Source of the DNA: Loripinus fragilis
Taxonomy: Eukaryota; Mollusca; Bivalvia; Lucinida; Lucinidae
Assembly (NCBI GenBank): GCA_964019695.1
Contig: OZ026517.1
Span: forward strand, 52,631,672 to 52,695,671
DNA: 64,000 nucleotides
Reading direction: 5' to 3'
Shown piece after piece: positions 23,865 through 37,142 of this stretch (its first letter is position 1; each line of letters begins with the position of its first letter). The notes below the pieces were generated by a model, which was not told where the DNA came from, made no database searches, and saw nothing but the letters and a program-made list of their open reading frames with translations. The position numbers and the translations under genes were made by a program.

Positions 23865-25689
23865 TTAGTGACGGTATGACACTGTGACTTGCTTTTTTTC
23901 TGTGCAATGTGGTTCTACTATTGTAAATCAAGACATATTGTGTTAGTTTTAAAATGGTGGAAGAACTGAGCTGCAGTCTGACCAGGGCCTTCACTGTTTT
24001 CACCTCTGAAAGTATTTAACCTTTTGTAGACCTGAAAACCCTAAACTGGTACTTTGGCAAACAGCGTCATGTATGATATCGCTACCACACCTGAAGTAAC
24101 TATGTCATAATTATTTCTACAACAATTGGCATATCATGTAACTAACGCTGAAATGTTTTATGAATTAACGCTATCATTGTCAAGTTCGTTGATACTATAA
24201 ATGGCTTTGTTTGCATAAGAGTAGTGGGTGGCATTCATTTTTCCACGGTATCCCAATACTTCAACTGTATTTTTTGTATTTCGTCAAAATTGGAATTCAA
24301 ATTTTAACATGTTCCGACCTTTGTCAAGATACCATTTAATACAAAAACTGTCCATATATGTTTAGAAGATGTTGACCAAATTTCATGAAAATCAAGGACT
24401 GGTAAAATTATGTTCTTAACTTGATGCAAACACATGGTCCTATTTCATCGAAATGTAAAACCCACAATAATTATTTTTCAGTGTAAAACATACTCAGATG
24501 CTGACTTCAGCTTGAATGACCATACTAATTTGTTGATTGCAAGAAGTTGATATGTGTAAGTGTTTTTTTTTTTTTTTTTTTTTGAATTGACAAAAAATAA
24601 TACTTAACTTTGATTATAAGTAAGTTCCATGATTCTTATTTAATGAGGTGCTTGCATAATATTTTTACCCCAAATGACACAATACGGTGACAACTCTTCT
24701 TATATAATAATACACTTCCTTTCTAACGTTAAAACTACGTCTACGCTTAATATGTAACATTATTAAGAATGCAAATTCATGCAGGAGGAGAACCTCATAC
24801 CAAGTCAATTCATACAGGAAAAGAACCTTATATCCATGATATCATATTTGTAAGATTCATTTAACCAAGTTCACAAAACTTGCCCCCCAGTCGAACCCAT
24901 TGATTAAAAATGAACTATTTTGTTCATAGAAACTCTTGACCACAAAGATATTGCTAATTCAATGTGTATATCTTCTCTATTCGTCCTGTTCTGAAAAACT
25001 GGTGCTGATTTTCATCAGCGAGAGGCATTTATACTTTAGTTAGCTGGTCTCTTTATTTCTATATTCTAGGCATACAACTTCGTTTCTGGATCTCACTTGA
25101 CCATGTAGACCCATTTGTTCTATGATACCACTGATCGGTCTCTGTTTCACTTTATCCTGGTCACGGCAACACAATGTGGCTATTCTAGTTCAGTTGAGAT
25201 GTAAAGAAAATAGTTGGTCTTCTCGTTTTCACACGTTTGTTGTTACTATTTCTTGTTTCTTCAACAATGTTATGACGTAGTGATACATGACGTCTTGGCC
25301 CCGTGGTGCCACAAAGTAAGGCATTCCTAACCTTCCAATCGTTCGAAATTGTCTAAATATATTTTGTGTAAGAAAGGCGTAAGTAGGTTTAAAAGCAACG
25401 TCCTTCTCTGAAGTTTTTGATTCATTTTAATAAAATTATTAATTTTGAAAAAACCGACCTACATCAAAAAAGGAAAGAAATGGCAAAGTTACTGGTTTTG
25501 AATTTTCATGAAATTAGGCTCAGATCAACGGTATATATATGGCATGTTGTATGGTGATATGCTAACTTGACAAAGACTAGAACATATCTATCTTTTAAAA
25601 AAATTGAAATTAAACTTGGGTATTTTTGTACACTTCAGTGAAAAAAATATACGTTTTCTAATTACTTCTACAGAAAACGTAAACCATAA
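23865..25689. other. 3' flank of gene 1, then no gene seen
   Basis: Up to about 24065 the sequence matches the 3' flank of the second gene (49060-49265), marking the end of the duplication. Beyond that it is AT-rich, with a T run at about 24567-24584. No clear AATAAA was noted close to the stop codon. Confidence 0.5.
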
Positions 25690-26160
25690 TTTAGTTGGCC
25701 ATCCAGAGCTTAAAAAAAATTCTGTTGGCATTTTTGAGTACATTTTGGCATCCATGCTCAAAGTGTATCTTGGTGTGTTTTAAGAAGGATAGGGGTGAAT
25801 GCCAAGTCTGGAAATATCCCAAAGTCCCAGAATTAGGTCAAAGGTCAACTGAGTGCATATTCTTGTATATACGTCAGATTTTAGCGATTTTATCAATTAG
25901 CTATCCAAAATTATGAATTGAAATAATGCAAAATCTCTTTTGGATAATACAGTCATACCATATAAACAAACAGCATCATCAAGGCATGATGTGTGTTTGG
26001 ATCAAAGGTCATTTAAGTGCAAAATTGGTGAAAATTGTAGCAATTTTTTATCTATATAGGGGCAAAATTCAAATTTTTAGTTCCCTTCTATCCAAATGGA
26101 AGATTTGCTGCTATCTTGCTAGGTGTGTGTCTATCATGTTTGGAAAGCAATGATTTACCA
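25690..26160 (+). repeat. Dispersed repeat R, direct copy
   Basis: Shares GTTGGCATTTTTGAGTACAT, TAGGGGTGAATGCCAAGTCTG-like sequence and AGGTCAAAGGTCAACTGAGTG with the complement of 33700-34120, in the same order. The AGGTCAAAGGTCA core is a direct repeat of AGGTCA half-sites spaced by one base. Short frames here are not accepted as genes. Confidence 0.65.
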
Positions 26161-27741
26161 AGTTTCTCGTTTTCAAATGTTCATAATAGGCATGTAAAGT
26201 ATGTTACAGTATAAAATCAATTAAAATGTAATACAACTAAGAAAAACATTTCATTTTAAAGAAATATTTTTTTTGCTTAATGCTTTGTATGAATACGTCA
26301 TTTTATGCAATTACCCATCCTTTTATACAGGTGTGTCAAAGTTGTTACTTACGTTACATTTAACCATCTGTAATTGAATCAATTGTCAAAGGTATATGTT
26401 TCTAGCTACAGCTTTCATGAAGGACTTGGCCATGACCTCATGCTTAAAGGACTAAAACATATTTCTTTTCTCAGTTTACACATTTGTTGTGTTTGTTCCC
26501 ATCTATGAGTAATTGTAAAACACTTTTTACAAGGCCACTACCTGCTAATTGCATATACTAAGCATAGCTTCATGAAAACGCAAAGACCACGCCTCCTTTC
26601 ATAAAACAACAGGCATGTTGAAACTATGATAGAATATGGTAAATACCATATACTGGAAGGAATATATCCCCACATTGTTCTTCACATCGGCCTGTTAGCA
26701 GATGGTAACATACATAACATAAAGCTAATATAAAGGTACATTTCTAATAATGACCATTGTTACGATGCAGAATGGCTGGAATAACAGAATCAGCTATGGT
26801 TGCGTATACGCACAAATACGCAGAGGTTTAGGTATGCACCTGGTCACCTATTCGAACCATGATACGGTACTCTTTCTATTGATAGTCCCAATAAAAGGTC
26901 GGTTTGTCTGAGATGGAATTCATTGTGTCTATAGTTATCAACGCTTGCACGATTTCCTTACTCTTCTTGAATATCTCGGGAATCTTGTGCGTTTTTCAAT
27001 ATATAAAGGATGGAATTTCCCATTCTTGTTAGGGGACATTTTAAACATACCATTGAAAGGTTCGATATAGCGACGCTATTCATTATTATAAAAGGTATGT
27101 GAAGTTATATATATTGTTACTGTGTTGAAATTGTACATGACAGGGAGATGGCGATTCGTGTAATTGCATTGAATCGCGATGTCTCTAGCATGTCACATTG
27201 TATTGAAATAATAAGTCACTCGTTTTCTATTTTTGTCGTCTGTTGAATCGGCCAGCATTCCGTGTATGAGTTCTTTCAGGTGTTATCAATAACGTCCCGT
27301 TTTTTCGGTGAAATAGCGATTGTTACGCACTTGCGTATGAAGCTACGCACATGCGTATTGCCTAAAAATCTGCTGGGACCATTCTTGCGGCTATAGTAAA
27401 AGCTGTCCGGATGGACTCGTCGGGTTATTTTGGACAAAAGTAGTCACAGGCCATGTCGGGCCTGCACCTAAAACTATAATGGTATGCTGAAAGATTTACC
27501 AGGGACCGATAGGTGAAAAACAATTGTAGCAGCTAGATTTTAAATTGTTGTGATTTTATATGGCGTTGTTGGAAAGACGATTTAACTGCCAGTGATAATC
27601 GACTTTCTGTAGCTACCTGTATGTGTCACCTCGAGTTATATCTGACGCATATAAGAATAAGGGTTAGGTGCATACACTACAACACACTTACATAAATAAG
27701 GTGATAGCTGACATGTATGTTTAGAGATTAGGTAGGTGTAA
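26161..27741. other. No gene seen
   Basis: AT-rich DNA with recurring GTTACTTACGTTAC-type near-palindromes (26344, 26704). No coding or RNA signal is recognised. Confidence 0.4.
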
Positions 27742-27862
27742 TGTTACACCAAAGTAAATGTAAAATATTTTTTGTTACACCAAAGTAAATGTAAAATATT
27801 TTTCGTTACACCAAAGTAAATGTAAAATATTTTTGTGTTACACCAAAATAAATGTAAGAAAG
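27742..27862. repeat. Tandem repeat of 31-32 bp, four units
   Basis: GTTACACCAAAGTAAATGTA begins at 27743, 27774, 27805 and 27837 (last copy slightly changed), each followed by AAATATTTTT-like sequence. Confidence 0.9.
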
Positions 27863-28960
27863 CATTGTACGGTTTTACACACATAAAACAGCAGAATGTA
27901 ATCTCTCAATATTGATGTAAATATTTTTTGCCGAGAGGTCATAATTAGTTGTTTACAACTGATACGTTATACTTGTACGAAATTAGTGCGTGGGCAGGGT
28001 GATGTCCGACGTAAACGTCCAAACGTTACGTCGGCACCACACTGTTCAACCTTTTTTCCTGGAATTTTAAGAGAATTGGTATCAGTGTTTGTAAACCTCG
28101 AAACTATCTAGATAACGTGACCTTGAAGGGGAAAAAAAGCCACGGGATCTTGATGTTTCGGCTGCGATAGCGTCTCAACCAGGGTGACGTTACAACAGTG
28201 TATAGAAAAGTTTGTTACGTATGGGTTTGTTCGTTTGGCATAAGAGGTATTGTTTAGCGCTGACATAGGCCAGTCACTAAAAATACTTCTCTATTATATA
28301 AAGTTAAGTGTGGATATTTAGAAGAGCCGATCCATCCTAACCGCATGGGAGCCATTAGCCATACACCCACAGGTGAGGGCTAATCGCGCGCTTATAGGGT
28401 TAGGATGTAATTTAAAAGAGTAAGACCACTGAAATTATTTCTATTTTTGTGAACTTCGAACGAACAACCCCATTATTGACGCAAAAGAGTGATTCTGAGA
28501 TTCTAAATATAGATTGTTTTTGCAGAATCGTCTCTTGTGTCCCCTCCTACGTTGGAGGCTGAATGTTGGTGAGCCGTATGATTATAACCTGAGGGCACAT
28601 ATCAGCTGTCCCCCTCAGGCCACGACCAGCGTGGATCAAGGCCCAATCGTTACCACGTAGCACAATCGAATGGGAAGCCAACCGGCTTGAATTGTTATAT
28701 GTGAATCTGACACCCCAACGTGGGGATATGATCAGGAAGAACTACTTATATTAATCCTGACGTCTTGAACGACGATCAGCAGTACGCGTAAGAAATATTA
28801 CGTGAGACCAGTGACGACCAAAGTACAGGCTCGATCACCTCAGCGCCGATGGTCTGAAGTAGACACACGTGCAGCTTAGAAGACATAGTGTTCGCGAGAC
28901 GCGTATAATCTCGAGATTTCTCGTCAATACGGGAACTGAAATATTAAAGGGCCCAATTTT
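27863..28960. other. GC-richer patch of unknown origin
   Basis: This stretch has clearly higher GC than its surroundings. A small hairpin pairs CATCCTAACC (about 28335) with GGTTAGGATG (about 28400). From 28480 to 28950 the sequence has no long frame and no repeat I recognise. It might be a transposon long terminal repeat or an untranslated exon, but I cannot tell. Confidence 0.3.
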
Positions 28961-30979
28961 TTTTTATGAGAACTTAAGCTATATGTTAATCATATTCTTT
29001 ACGTCTCTTATTTCTGACTGGTTGACGTACATCTAGAACAGGACAGTCCAAGATTGGTTCTAATTGAAATGATCTTGGAGTGGCAACTTGCTCTAGTATA
29101 GGATGGTCAATTAGCCAGAAATAACAGCGTAGGTGGTGTCATTGTATATTAATGTGTTGTTGATGTTTTCTTAGTACATAAAGTACTGAAAAGTTTTTGC
29201 TAGTTGTGTGCATTATTTTTCCCTGGTAGCATCGTCATCGCATAAAGGAATTTTCCAATAAGATTTCCCCTCTTCCTTCCTGACCGGCTTTATGTCGTAA
29301 CAACCATCCAGTGTAAACATTGTTAACTTTTAAGGGTAATCCTCCATATAACTTTTAACATTTAATTGTAGGGGTGTCTTTTCATTTGCACATATTAATG
29401 AAATGATGTTGATTCAAAAGCAGCATTTTTTGAAATCAGGCTGCTTGTATAAACCTATTCATCCATATATAGAAGCAGTTAAGATATGATATTAAAGGTA
29501 CCCTCTAATTTTAAGATACCATAAAATATATATCTATGTCTTTCACAGCGCAACTTTTGATACATTGTTATTGTTTCAGTGTCGATAAATTCAATTCTAA
29601 GTAAACATATTTTTCTTCTTATTTTTTGCAATCATGATCCGAGATCAAATGCTATGAGGTTATTGACATGTGTTTCTTTATGTTATTCTTTTTAACTGTA
29701 AAATACCAATGCAAGTTTTATTCTAAATTAAATTTCTCCAAAACAGATGTCTGGTTACTTCTTGGGAACACAGGCATTCACCATATTGGAGCACCTGATG
29801 ATTTGATTGTGTTCATAGTTTTCCATCAGTTTAGGGTCATTTCTTAGTATTTAGAGTAAATGTGTCCTGAAATGGTTATCTAATATGTACATTTACTAGC
29901 ATAATCAATTAATTTAACATCTCTAATTTGCTTGATGTATATAAGATCCTAAGGTAGTTTACTCGCCTGTTCTAGTGTAGAATCTATCTGTTAACTATGA
30001 CAATTTGCTAAGACAGGGATTGATTGCATGTAGGATAGGTGACTTACATTAATGTATACATCTACTGCTCGTAGATACAAGTGCAATATATCAGATTGGA
30101 TAGCACTTGTAACTGGTAACATACTCGAAATATGTAGTTTAAATATGGCATTACTCTTGAAATAAAACTGAACTACTTTCCTTTCACTATATACAAAACA
30201 GTCCTCAAACAGTTTTAGTCTTCATGTGAGCAAGTTTATGCTTAAAATGCTTTCTGCAAGCTGTTGTCAGCAATGTTGTTCACATTTTCGATGGTTTTGC
30301 ACATATATTTAAGATTATCACAATAAGCCTAAGGATCATTGACGGTTTGGGCCTTATACGCCTATTTTTCTGATTCCCAGAATGCTGCTTTTGGGCTTCT
30401 AGTGTGGTGCATGTAGTATCAGTGCAATAGGTGAATCTAATGGCAAGAGCCAGCTAGCAAAATATTTGCAAAATTCCTACGCATTCGAGAGTTATGGCGG
30501 GTAGAAAGGGGAGGGGGTCTGAAATTTCATGAAAATAAAAAGTGCTTTAAAAAGTGATTTCTGCACGTTTTCTTGATTTATTTGGTAGGCATGGTGATAT
30601 CTATTGAACATACCATACGCATAGTATTAACAAATCACGATAATTGATGAAATTGTTTTAAAAACAAAATACATTTTGTAATAAAATGATTTTGGGGAGA
30701 TAATTTAGAAGTTACCTGTACATTTTTGACTACATGTACCGTAATTAATACAAAACTGAAAGCTCAACAAAAGATATAAATATTTTTGAAGGAATGAAAG
30801 TGTCCCATTTAGCATTGGAAAGTAAAACCGATTCTAACTAGATCCTTTGAATATTACTTTTGCTTTGTTTAAAGGGCATAGCATGTTGAATGTATTTAAA
30901 GTGTCCGAATATTTATGGTATACGTATGCATGTATATCCCTATATGAGACAATATATTGAACGCTAAAGTATTTACCTG
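28961..30979. other. No gene seen
   Basis: AT-rich sequence with no supported feature. Confidence 0.4.
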
Positions 30980-31203
30980 TTAAAACTCTTTGCATGTCAG
31001 TGGATAATTTTGTCGTCTGCCAATAGCCTTTTGCAAACAGTTTGAACCCAGATGAAGACCAACAGAATGTCGGTCTTGATCTGGATCCGAACTGTTTGAC
31101 ACTCTGATGGTGGTCCTGGGTGGGTTTTTTTAAAAAAAAAATTGAAGAAAGTCAGCAGACGAACATAAAAACATGAACAATTCCCTAGCATGCAAATATA
31201 TAA
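30980..31203. mobile_element. MITE with TTTGCATG ends and TCGTCTGC motif
   Basis: CTCTTTGCATGTCAGTGG on the left resembles the complement of CCCTAGCATGCAAATATA on the right. TTTTGTCGTCTGCC and GTCAGCAGACGAAC lie just inside each end. An internal inverted repeat pairs GCAAACAGTTTGAACC with GATCCGAACTGTTTGAC. Confidence 0.65.
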
Positions 31204-31441
31204 GTACAGGACGTTTGCAAAATAATGTGTCATTTAATAACAGTGAGATTTTTCTTGTGAAAAAATGTTTAAAACCTTGCTAATTCTACTTTTAATCTTT
31301 AAGTACTTTATATTAAACTAGCACAGAATACAAAGTAATTTAGGAGGTTGGTTCTAAAGAAGTTCATTACTGTCATTAATTTCTTATTTGGTAGAAAAGG
31401 CATTTTATGGGCTTAGGCCCTGGGTTTTTGGGCTGCTGAAC
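31204..31441. other. No gene seen
   Basis: Short AT-rich stretch between two inverted-repeat elements. Confidence 0.4.
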
Positions 31442-31542
31442 ATCTTCCCCCCCCCGTGTGCCAGCAAGCCACTTCCATACAATGTGTAAAATATGGTAAC
31501 ACATATACATGCAAAAGCTTTTGCTGGCACACGGGGGGGAAT
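31442..31542. repeat. Short inverted repeat, CCCCGTGTGCCAGCAA arms
   Basis: CCCCCCCGTGTGCCAGCAAG and CTTTTGCTGGCACACGGGGG are complements separated by about 55 bp. This is probably a small MITE. Confidence 0.6.
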
Positions 31543-33699
31543 GATATTTAAAAAATGTTTTCGGATTTCTATATATCTTAATGTAAAACTGATTATTCTA
31601 CCCAAAATTTTACATCCTTGAAGCATTAAATATCGAAAACGGATTTCACAGCCATAAAGTACTCAGGTCAGGGTAGCTTCAAGGTGAAGAAAGGGACGAT
31701 TGAAAAACTTTTATTTTCGCTGAAAACCATAGGCATTTACCCATAGCAAGTGTCAATGATCCTTTAGTAAACCTTTTAAAACAGACAAACAGACCAAAAC
31801 TCACTTTTCATAGGACATATATAAAACATGCACCAGGGTTACAAATAGCTCAACAAAATCAAATAGTGCATAAACAAAACTTAAAGCAAACTACCTTGTG
31901 TATAAGAAAGCAAAGAAATCGGCTGTGTATGACACTACTTTTTTAACATTCAGTTTAATCTGTGAGTTTCAGAGATGCAAACCATACTAGTGAATTTTGG
32001 GGGTCATGTTTTTGTTTTATGCTTAAGAATAAAACAGTCAACTGATCCTTAAATTAAAGTATCACAAACGTTGGAATGATTTGTTGTTTATGTAACCATG
32101 AAATATGTTCAGATGTTTTACAAGACTGCTACATGGCTCAGGTAACCTTACCTCAAACAACCTTAGTCTAAGATAATTAACAAGCAGAATAATTTCAGAA
32201 TTGCTGCAGAATATAATAAAATAATCATCATTACAATATGATATGAAATCATGTTCAACAAAACATAGAAAATTTTAATGGGGACAGATGATAAATTAAT
32301 TTTATAATGTAATTGTTAAACAGTGAAAAGTGAAAAATAAAAAAAATCAGTATACAAGGAAAATCTTCAATACTAGATCTATGTAACATCCTATATTTGG
32401 ATATAAACCATGCTGGTTCTGTACTATGATGTTATATTTGCAATCTTCAAAAACCCATACCTCCGATAGAAGGCACTCAGCACTACCCCTGCCTTAATTC
32501 CTGCCTTGCCACTAGATGTATGAAATATTGCTATGCTATTTTAAGTAAATTATTGATATAAAGTCAATATTGAAATCATGATGTAGATTGCATGTTTGTC
32601 ATTATGTACCATTGGTAGAAATCTGAAAACTGCAATATGAATGTAAAAGAACCAAGCAAATTACAAAAAGTAATTGAGTAAGACCAGGAAAGCTACATTC
32701 ACATATTGCAGACCAACCCATAGCACTCTTTTAAATGAAAGTAAGTAAGGGTGCAAAGAAGTTTTATATAGAATAAAATGTGTGTAGTATATGTAAGCGA
32801 ATTGTGGAGGGCAGACCTAAATTTTATATAAGCCTAACAACAATTCACTACCTTTATCCATTTATGTAAGGCACCTTTTGTTACCTACGTTACCTCATTA
32901 ATATATGTGCAACAATTTAAGATCCATTATTGTTTATATAGTTATAATTTGATTTCATTATGAAAGATATTTTGCCAATTCCAATGCATATTAAATAATA
33001 GAAAAAGAATCTGTAAGCAGCTGTGCGTTACATGCTGGAGCCAGTACAAATTACATACTAATTAGCATATTTAAATATTTACTTGATTTCACTTCATTGC
33101 AAGTTAAAAGTTATAAACAACTTCAAATATATGAAAACAAACATTTTCAATTAGAATATAGATCAACATCATGTATATTTCTGGTCAGGTATCATAGTTT
33201 ATTCTAATACATGTAATTTGTAAAGCCATTATCTGCAATTTAGTATAAAATGTAAAATAAGTATCGCTGACGAGCAGAAATACATATCACAGATATATGC
33301 AATTGATTTTTATGTCTAGTTTAATTTAATGCTTAAACTTTTTCACTAATTCTATTAAAATAAATCAACATTAGCCTTGTATTGTGTGTACTGTTATTTT
33401 CAATGTCAGTAGGGTAACGTTGATTACAGGTGATTTATAGAAAAATGACAACAGAAAAGTTATTAAATTCTGGGTTTCTTAGGCACCAAGACATGTCCCA
33501 AACTGAAAATAGTTTTACTTTCTGAGAGGTGCAGCAAACTCTCAAAGTAGCCCATATATCTCAGTTTAGCCCAATTGAGGGAAAATTTCCGTTAGAATTG
33601 CGCAAAACATACGATGTTTGTCTTTGTAAAATCCATAAAATGATGCTTCCAAAGGGGTTTCTTTAATTATAAACATGTTAATTTAAGCCTTCTTAAAGA
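31543..33699. other. No gene seen
   Basis: AT-rich DNA. GTAAGTAAGGGTGCAAAG at 32733-32750 equals the complement of the 3' end of the Penelope-like element at 41675. GTTACCTACGTTACC lies near 32880. Confidence 0.4.
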
Positions 33700-34120
33700 C
33701 TTCTACCCCTTTTAGAGTTTGAAAAACATCTTGTTGTTGAACCAGAGAAAAAAAAGAAACACAGTTTGTAAAAATGCTCTGATTATTGCACTTGATGACC
33801 TTTGACCCCATTTTAAGTCATTATATGAACATTTAGTTTTAAAACATATTTTCTCAATGTTTTTCAGACTTATAACTATAAGCATACTAAATTTGACTTG
33901 AAATAAAATATGCTTACATATAAAAGATAAAGTTGTTTTACAGTAGTACATAGTTTCATATTTTTGCACTCAATGACCTTTGACCTTATTTCTGGCCTTC
34001 ATATGCAAATTCAGACTTGGCATCCACCCCTATGGCTTTGTACACGTGTTAAATATTATGTTAAAAGTGGTCTAACAAATGTACTCAAAAATGCCAACAA
34101 AACCAAAAATATGCATCCTT
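33700..34120 (-). repeat. Dispersed repeat R, inverted copy
   Basis: Complement of the family at 25690-26160. ATGACCTTTGACC occurs twice (about 33795 and 33971), followed by CAGACTTGGCATCCACCCCTA and ATGTACTCAAAAATGCCAAC. Similarity is patchy, which indicates age. Confidence 0.6.
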
Positions 34121-34249
34121 TTTCGATTCGGATTGCCAACTAAATTTACAAAAATGGTTTTGTGATATTAATATAATGCCTGTTGTGTTCTGAAGTCAAT
34201 CTGTTTGACAAATTTTGGAAATAAATAAAACTATAGATTTAGTAGAGAC

Positions 34250-34335
34250 AGGTATCACCTCGAAACGAGAGTCATTCAGGGTTGCCTCCTGGGCCCTATT
34301 TTTAATTATCTAAATCAATTAATAGGCCTATATTT
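34250..34335 (+). pseudogene. Possible LINE reverse transcriptase scrap
   Basis: One frame reads R-V-I-Q-G-C-L-L-G-P-I-F, close to the Q-G-x-x-L-G-P-L-L-F block of LINE reverse transcriptases. Nothing else of the enzyme is recognisable around it, so chance resemblance is possible. Confidence 0.35.
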
Positions 34336-36185
34336 TCATAACTACATGTTGAGTTATTACGAGGGGATTTGGAAAGTTCTTAGCATGGCATCATAAGTCC
34401 ACAATGCGTTGATAAAATGCTATCAAATAACACACTTTTGGAAACTAGAATTCAACGGCTACTTGATGGTTTAATTTTTGTCGAAAAAGGACACAGAGTG
34501 CAGGTGCTGCGCAGGCTCAAAATGTGTAATGGTTTATACACTGGCTGAGCAAAATATTAAAAAAAAAAAAAAAAACAATGGAAAATTGGGGACCTTATAT
34601 ACGATTATGGCTCGACAAAATAACAGTTTGGTGCCAACTTAATTTTTATTAAAATGTATTATGCGATCACTGCTTGCGCGACTTACACCTTTACATTCGG
34701 AAAATATTGACTAATAGATAGAGAAATGGTAATCTTTCAAAAATGGGACTTTTTTTTCGATTTTTCTTTAAACTTTTACTATAAATTGTGTCACTACAGG
34801 AGCACGAAAAATGCCGATTGAGTATATATTGTGCTTTATTTTTAGCTAACAATGCATAAAAGTCATTTCGTCACGCAAAAGTGTGGCTTGTTTAGTTCTG
34901 TATTCAAGGAAATTATTCCTAATAATACAGACGCTACTTTTCAAGAAGTGGGTGGGGTAACCTAGCCCCTCACATTTTGTCGATGGCATGAGAACTTCTC
35001 ATGGTATCGCGTTAACCATCACTGTGACAAAAGTGATTGATTTCTACTCTCAAAGTATTTTTATTTTTTGTTTGCCATTGTTTTCAATTGAAATGAACAA
35101 GAACATCAACTCATAGTTAAACTAAATCTTCCTTACAAGAGTTATCTTCCCTTTGTTCTGGTTTACAAAATTTCTTTTGGTTTCAATGCAAAGAGCATAA
35201 AGTGTGCTTGACAAAAATACCTATGCACAGCATTTTTAAACTACTGTCGGTTATATATTTTCAAAATGTGTGCATTGTGATATATGTGATTTTTAGCCGG
35301 AAAAACTAGCGCATTGCTTTGCTTTCTAGACAGTTTTGGTATTGCTGATCTAGTATTTAGTTATTAGAAACATTCAACTCGGTCATCAATTGTATAATAA
35401 CTGTGACAGATTGTGGCCTACCAAATGGTACAAAATTATTTGATTTCATGAACTATTGTTAATGTTCTGCACACTTTTCAAAAGGTAAAATGTTTTATTT
35501 TCCATTGAAATTTTGCGTTTTCCAGTAGTACATGCATTCACAATAATATTTTTCGTGTCTGCATTATAATATCCTCATGAAATTTGTGCCATAACATAGA
35601 GGAAAGATAGCTCTTTAACATGATACCAAACATGATAGAGGTTGTAAATTGGTTACTGAGATAAAAGACCCGGCCAAATACTTTCCAAATGCCCTTCGTA
35701 TAATGCAAAGTTTAAAGAAAACCCATGCGTGGGCACAGATGTAAGTGCCCCTTTATGTCATACAGATCAAAGATTGGGTTACACTGTCTTATTTTCTGAA
35801 AAAAAGGTAATTATTTAACGTATGGGACCTTTTTATTGCCATGGTGTTAACAGTTTTAATCTTATCTGTCTCAAATTTGATTGTGTTGTTGTTATTCTTA
35901 AACAATGACAATTATTAAACACATGGTACTTTATATTGCCTTGTGGGGATCACACTTTTAATCTGATATGTTTCAAAGCTGTGTTGTTTTTTCGGTCAAT
36001 CCCCTAGCCCATCAATGCTAGACATACAATTGATCAAGATTGGTTGAATAGATATTTGTGCTTGAAAGTGTGGATATACGATGGATGACAAATATAAGCT
36101 CTTATTGAAGCCGAACATTCGGCTCAATTGTGCCAATAAAATATTAACTGATATTTGAATGGTGAACGCAGCCTGATGCAAGGAA
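34336..36185. other. No gene seen
   Basis: AT-rich sequence with an A17 run near 34560. No supported feature up to the start of duplication copy 2. Confidence 0.4.
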
Positions 36186-36868
36186 TTTGGAATGATAAGT
36201 ATATGAGTCGTAATATGAGAAAACCAACAATGTGGCTATGCATCATAAGGAGACACAGATCAGCCTAGACATTATCTTCCGATAGGTGGTATTCATATCT
36301 TCAGAGAATATAGACATGTGCAGACAATGAGATAATATATATACGTAGTATAGGCTGACCATTTTGATCAGCCCCCATTCTATGCATTTTATATCTCGGT
36401 GTGTTTCATGCATTGATTATTTCTTTTGAAATATGTCAAAGTGTCTTTAGAAATTAATACGAGAGAGTCATATGAAAATACCGCAGGTAAAATTTGATTT
36501 ATTTTATTATTCATTTTTTGTAGTAAAACACGGCTCGATAAAATTCTTAGCTCGCCTTAAGCGGAATCATAGACTTTTGCAGCAGACGATATTTATTTTA
36601 GGAATCCTTAATATATGCCTTGACAGTTCACGTGAATTGTCTGCTGAATGGACGACTTACACGAAATTTCAAACATTACTTATTCAGGTTCGAAATCGTT
36701 AACCCTTAACACGCGGGCTTTTTTTTATGTTTTTTCGTCTGCATGTATCGAAGTGCTCCTCAGCCTGTTTTTTTTTCATGGAAGCAAGATCAGACTGCTT
36801 CTAAAAAGAGCAGTCCGATCAGGGTCCAAAGATAGAGTAAACGACAAAAGTAGTGACTGTCGGGAAAT
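36186..36868. repeat. Duplication block A, copy 2
   Basis: Direct match of 9295-9980. The end of the match coincides with a different MITE here (36872-37065) from the one at copy 1 (9991-10235). Confidence 0.75.
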
Positions 36869-36871
36869 GAG

Positions 36872-37065
36872 TACAGTAAAGCCTGTCTTAAGCGGCAAAA
36901 CAAAAATCGACAAAACAAAGGTCTTAAAGACAAATAGTAACTTAATAAAGGTCGAAAGTAATGCAGAATGCTCACTGCAATACTTTTGACCTACATTAAG
37001 CGATAATCGGTCTTGAAAACCAATTTTGGTGTTCTTTTTGAGTGGCCGCTTAAGGCAGGTTTTAT
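36872..37065. mobile_element. MITE with TACAGTAAAGCCTGTCTTAAG ends
   Basis: Left CAGTAAAGCCTGTCTTAAGC and right CCGCTTAAGGCAGGTTTTA are imperfect inverted repeats. AAAGGTCTTAAAGAC and CGGTCTTGAAAACC lie further inside. It is related to 2245-2435 and absent at the matching site of copy 1. Confidence 0.65.
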
Positions 37066-37142
37066 GGCCCAGGAAATATGCACACTCTTGTTTCAGTTCT
37101 TTGTGGCCCAGGAAATATGCACACTCTAGTTTCAGTTCTTTG
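37065..37142. repeat. Two tandem copies of a 39-bp unit
   Basis: TGGCCCAGGAAATATGCACA begins at 37065 and 37104, each followed by CTCTTGTTTCAGTTCTTTG or nearly so. Confidence 0.85.

Noticed and set aside
24776..24836. H-T-G-K-E-P-Y-like codons resembling C2H2 zinc-finger linkers
   Set aside because: Two linker-like pieces are only about ten codons apart and there are no cysteine pairs or helix residues. Too little to call even a relic.
9581..36702. 76-codon frames kept in both copies of block A (9581-9811 and 36472-36702)
   Set aside because: The whole block is nearly identical including non-coding parts, so frame conservation carries little information, and no domain is recognised.
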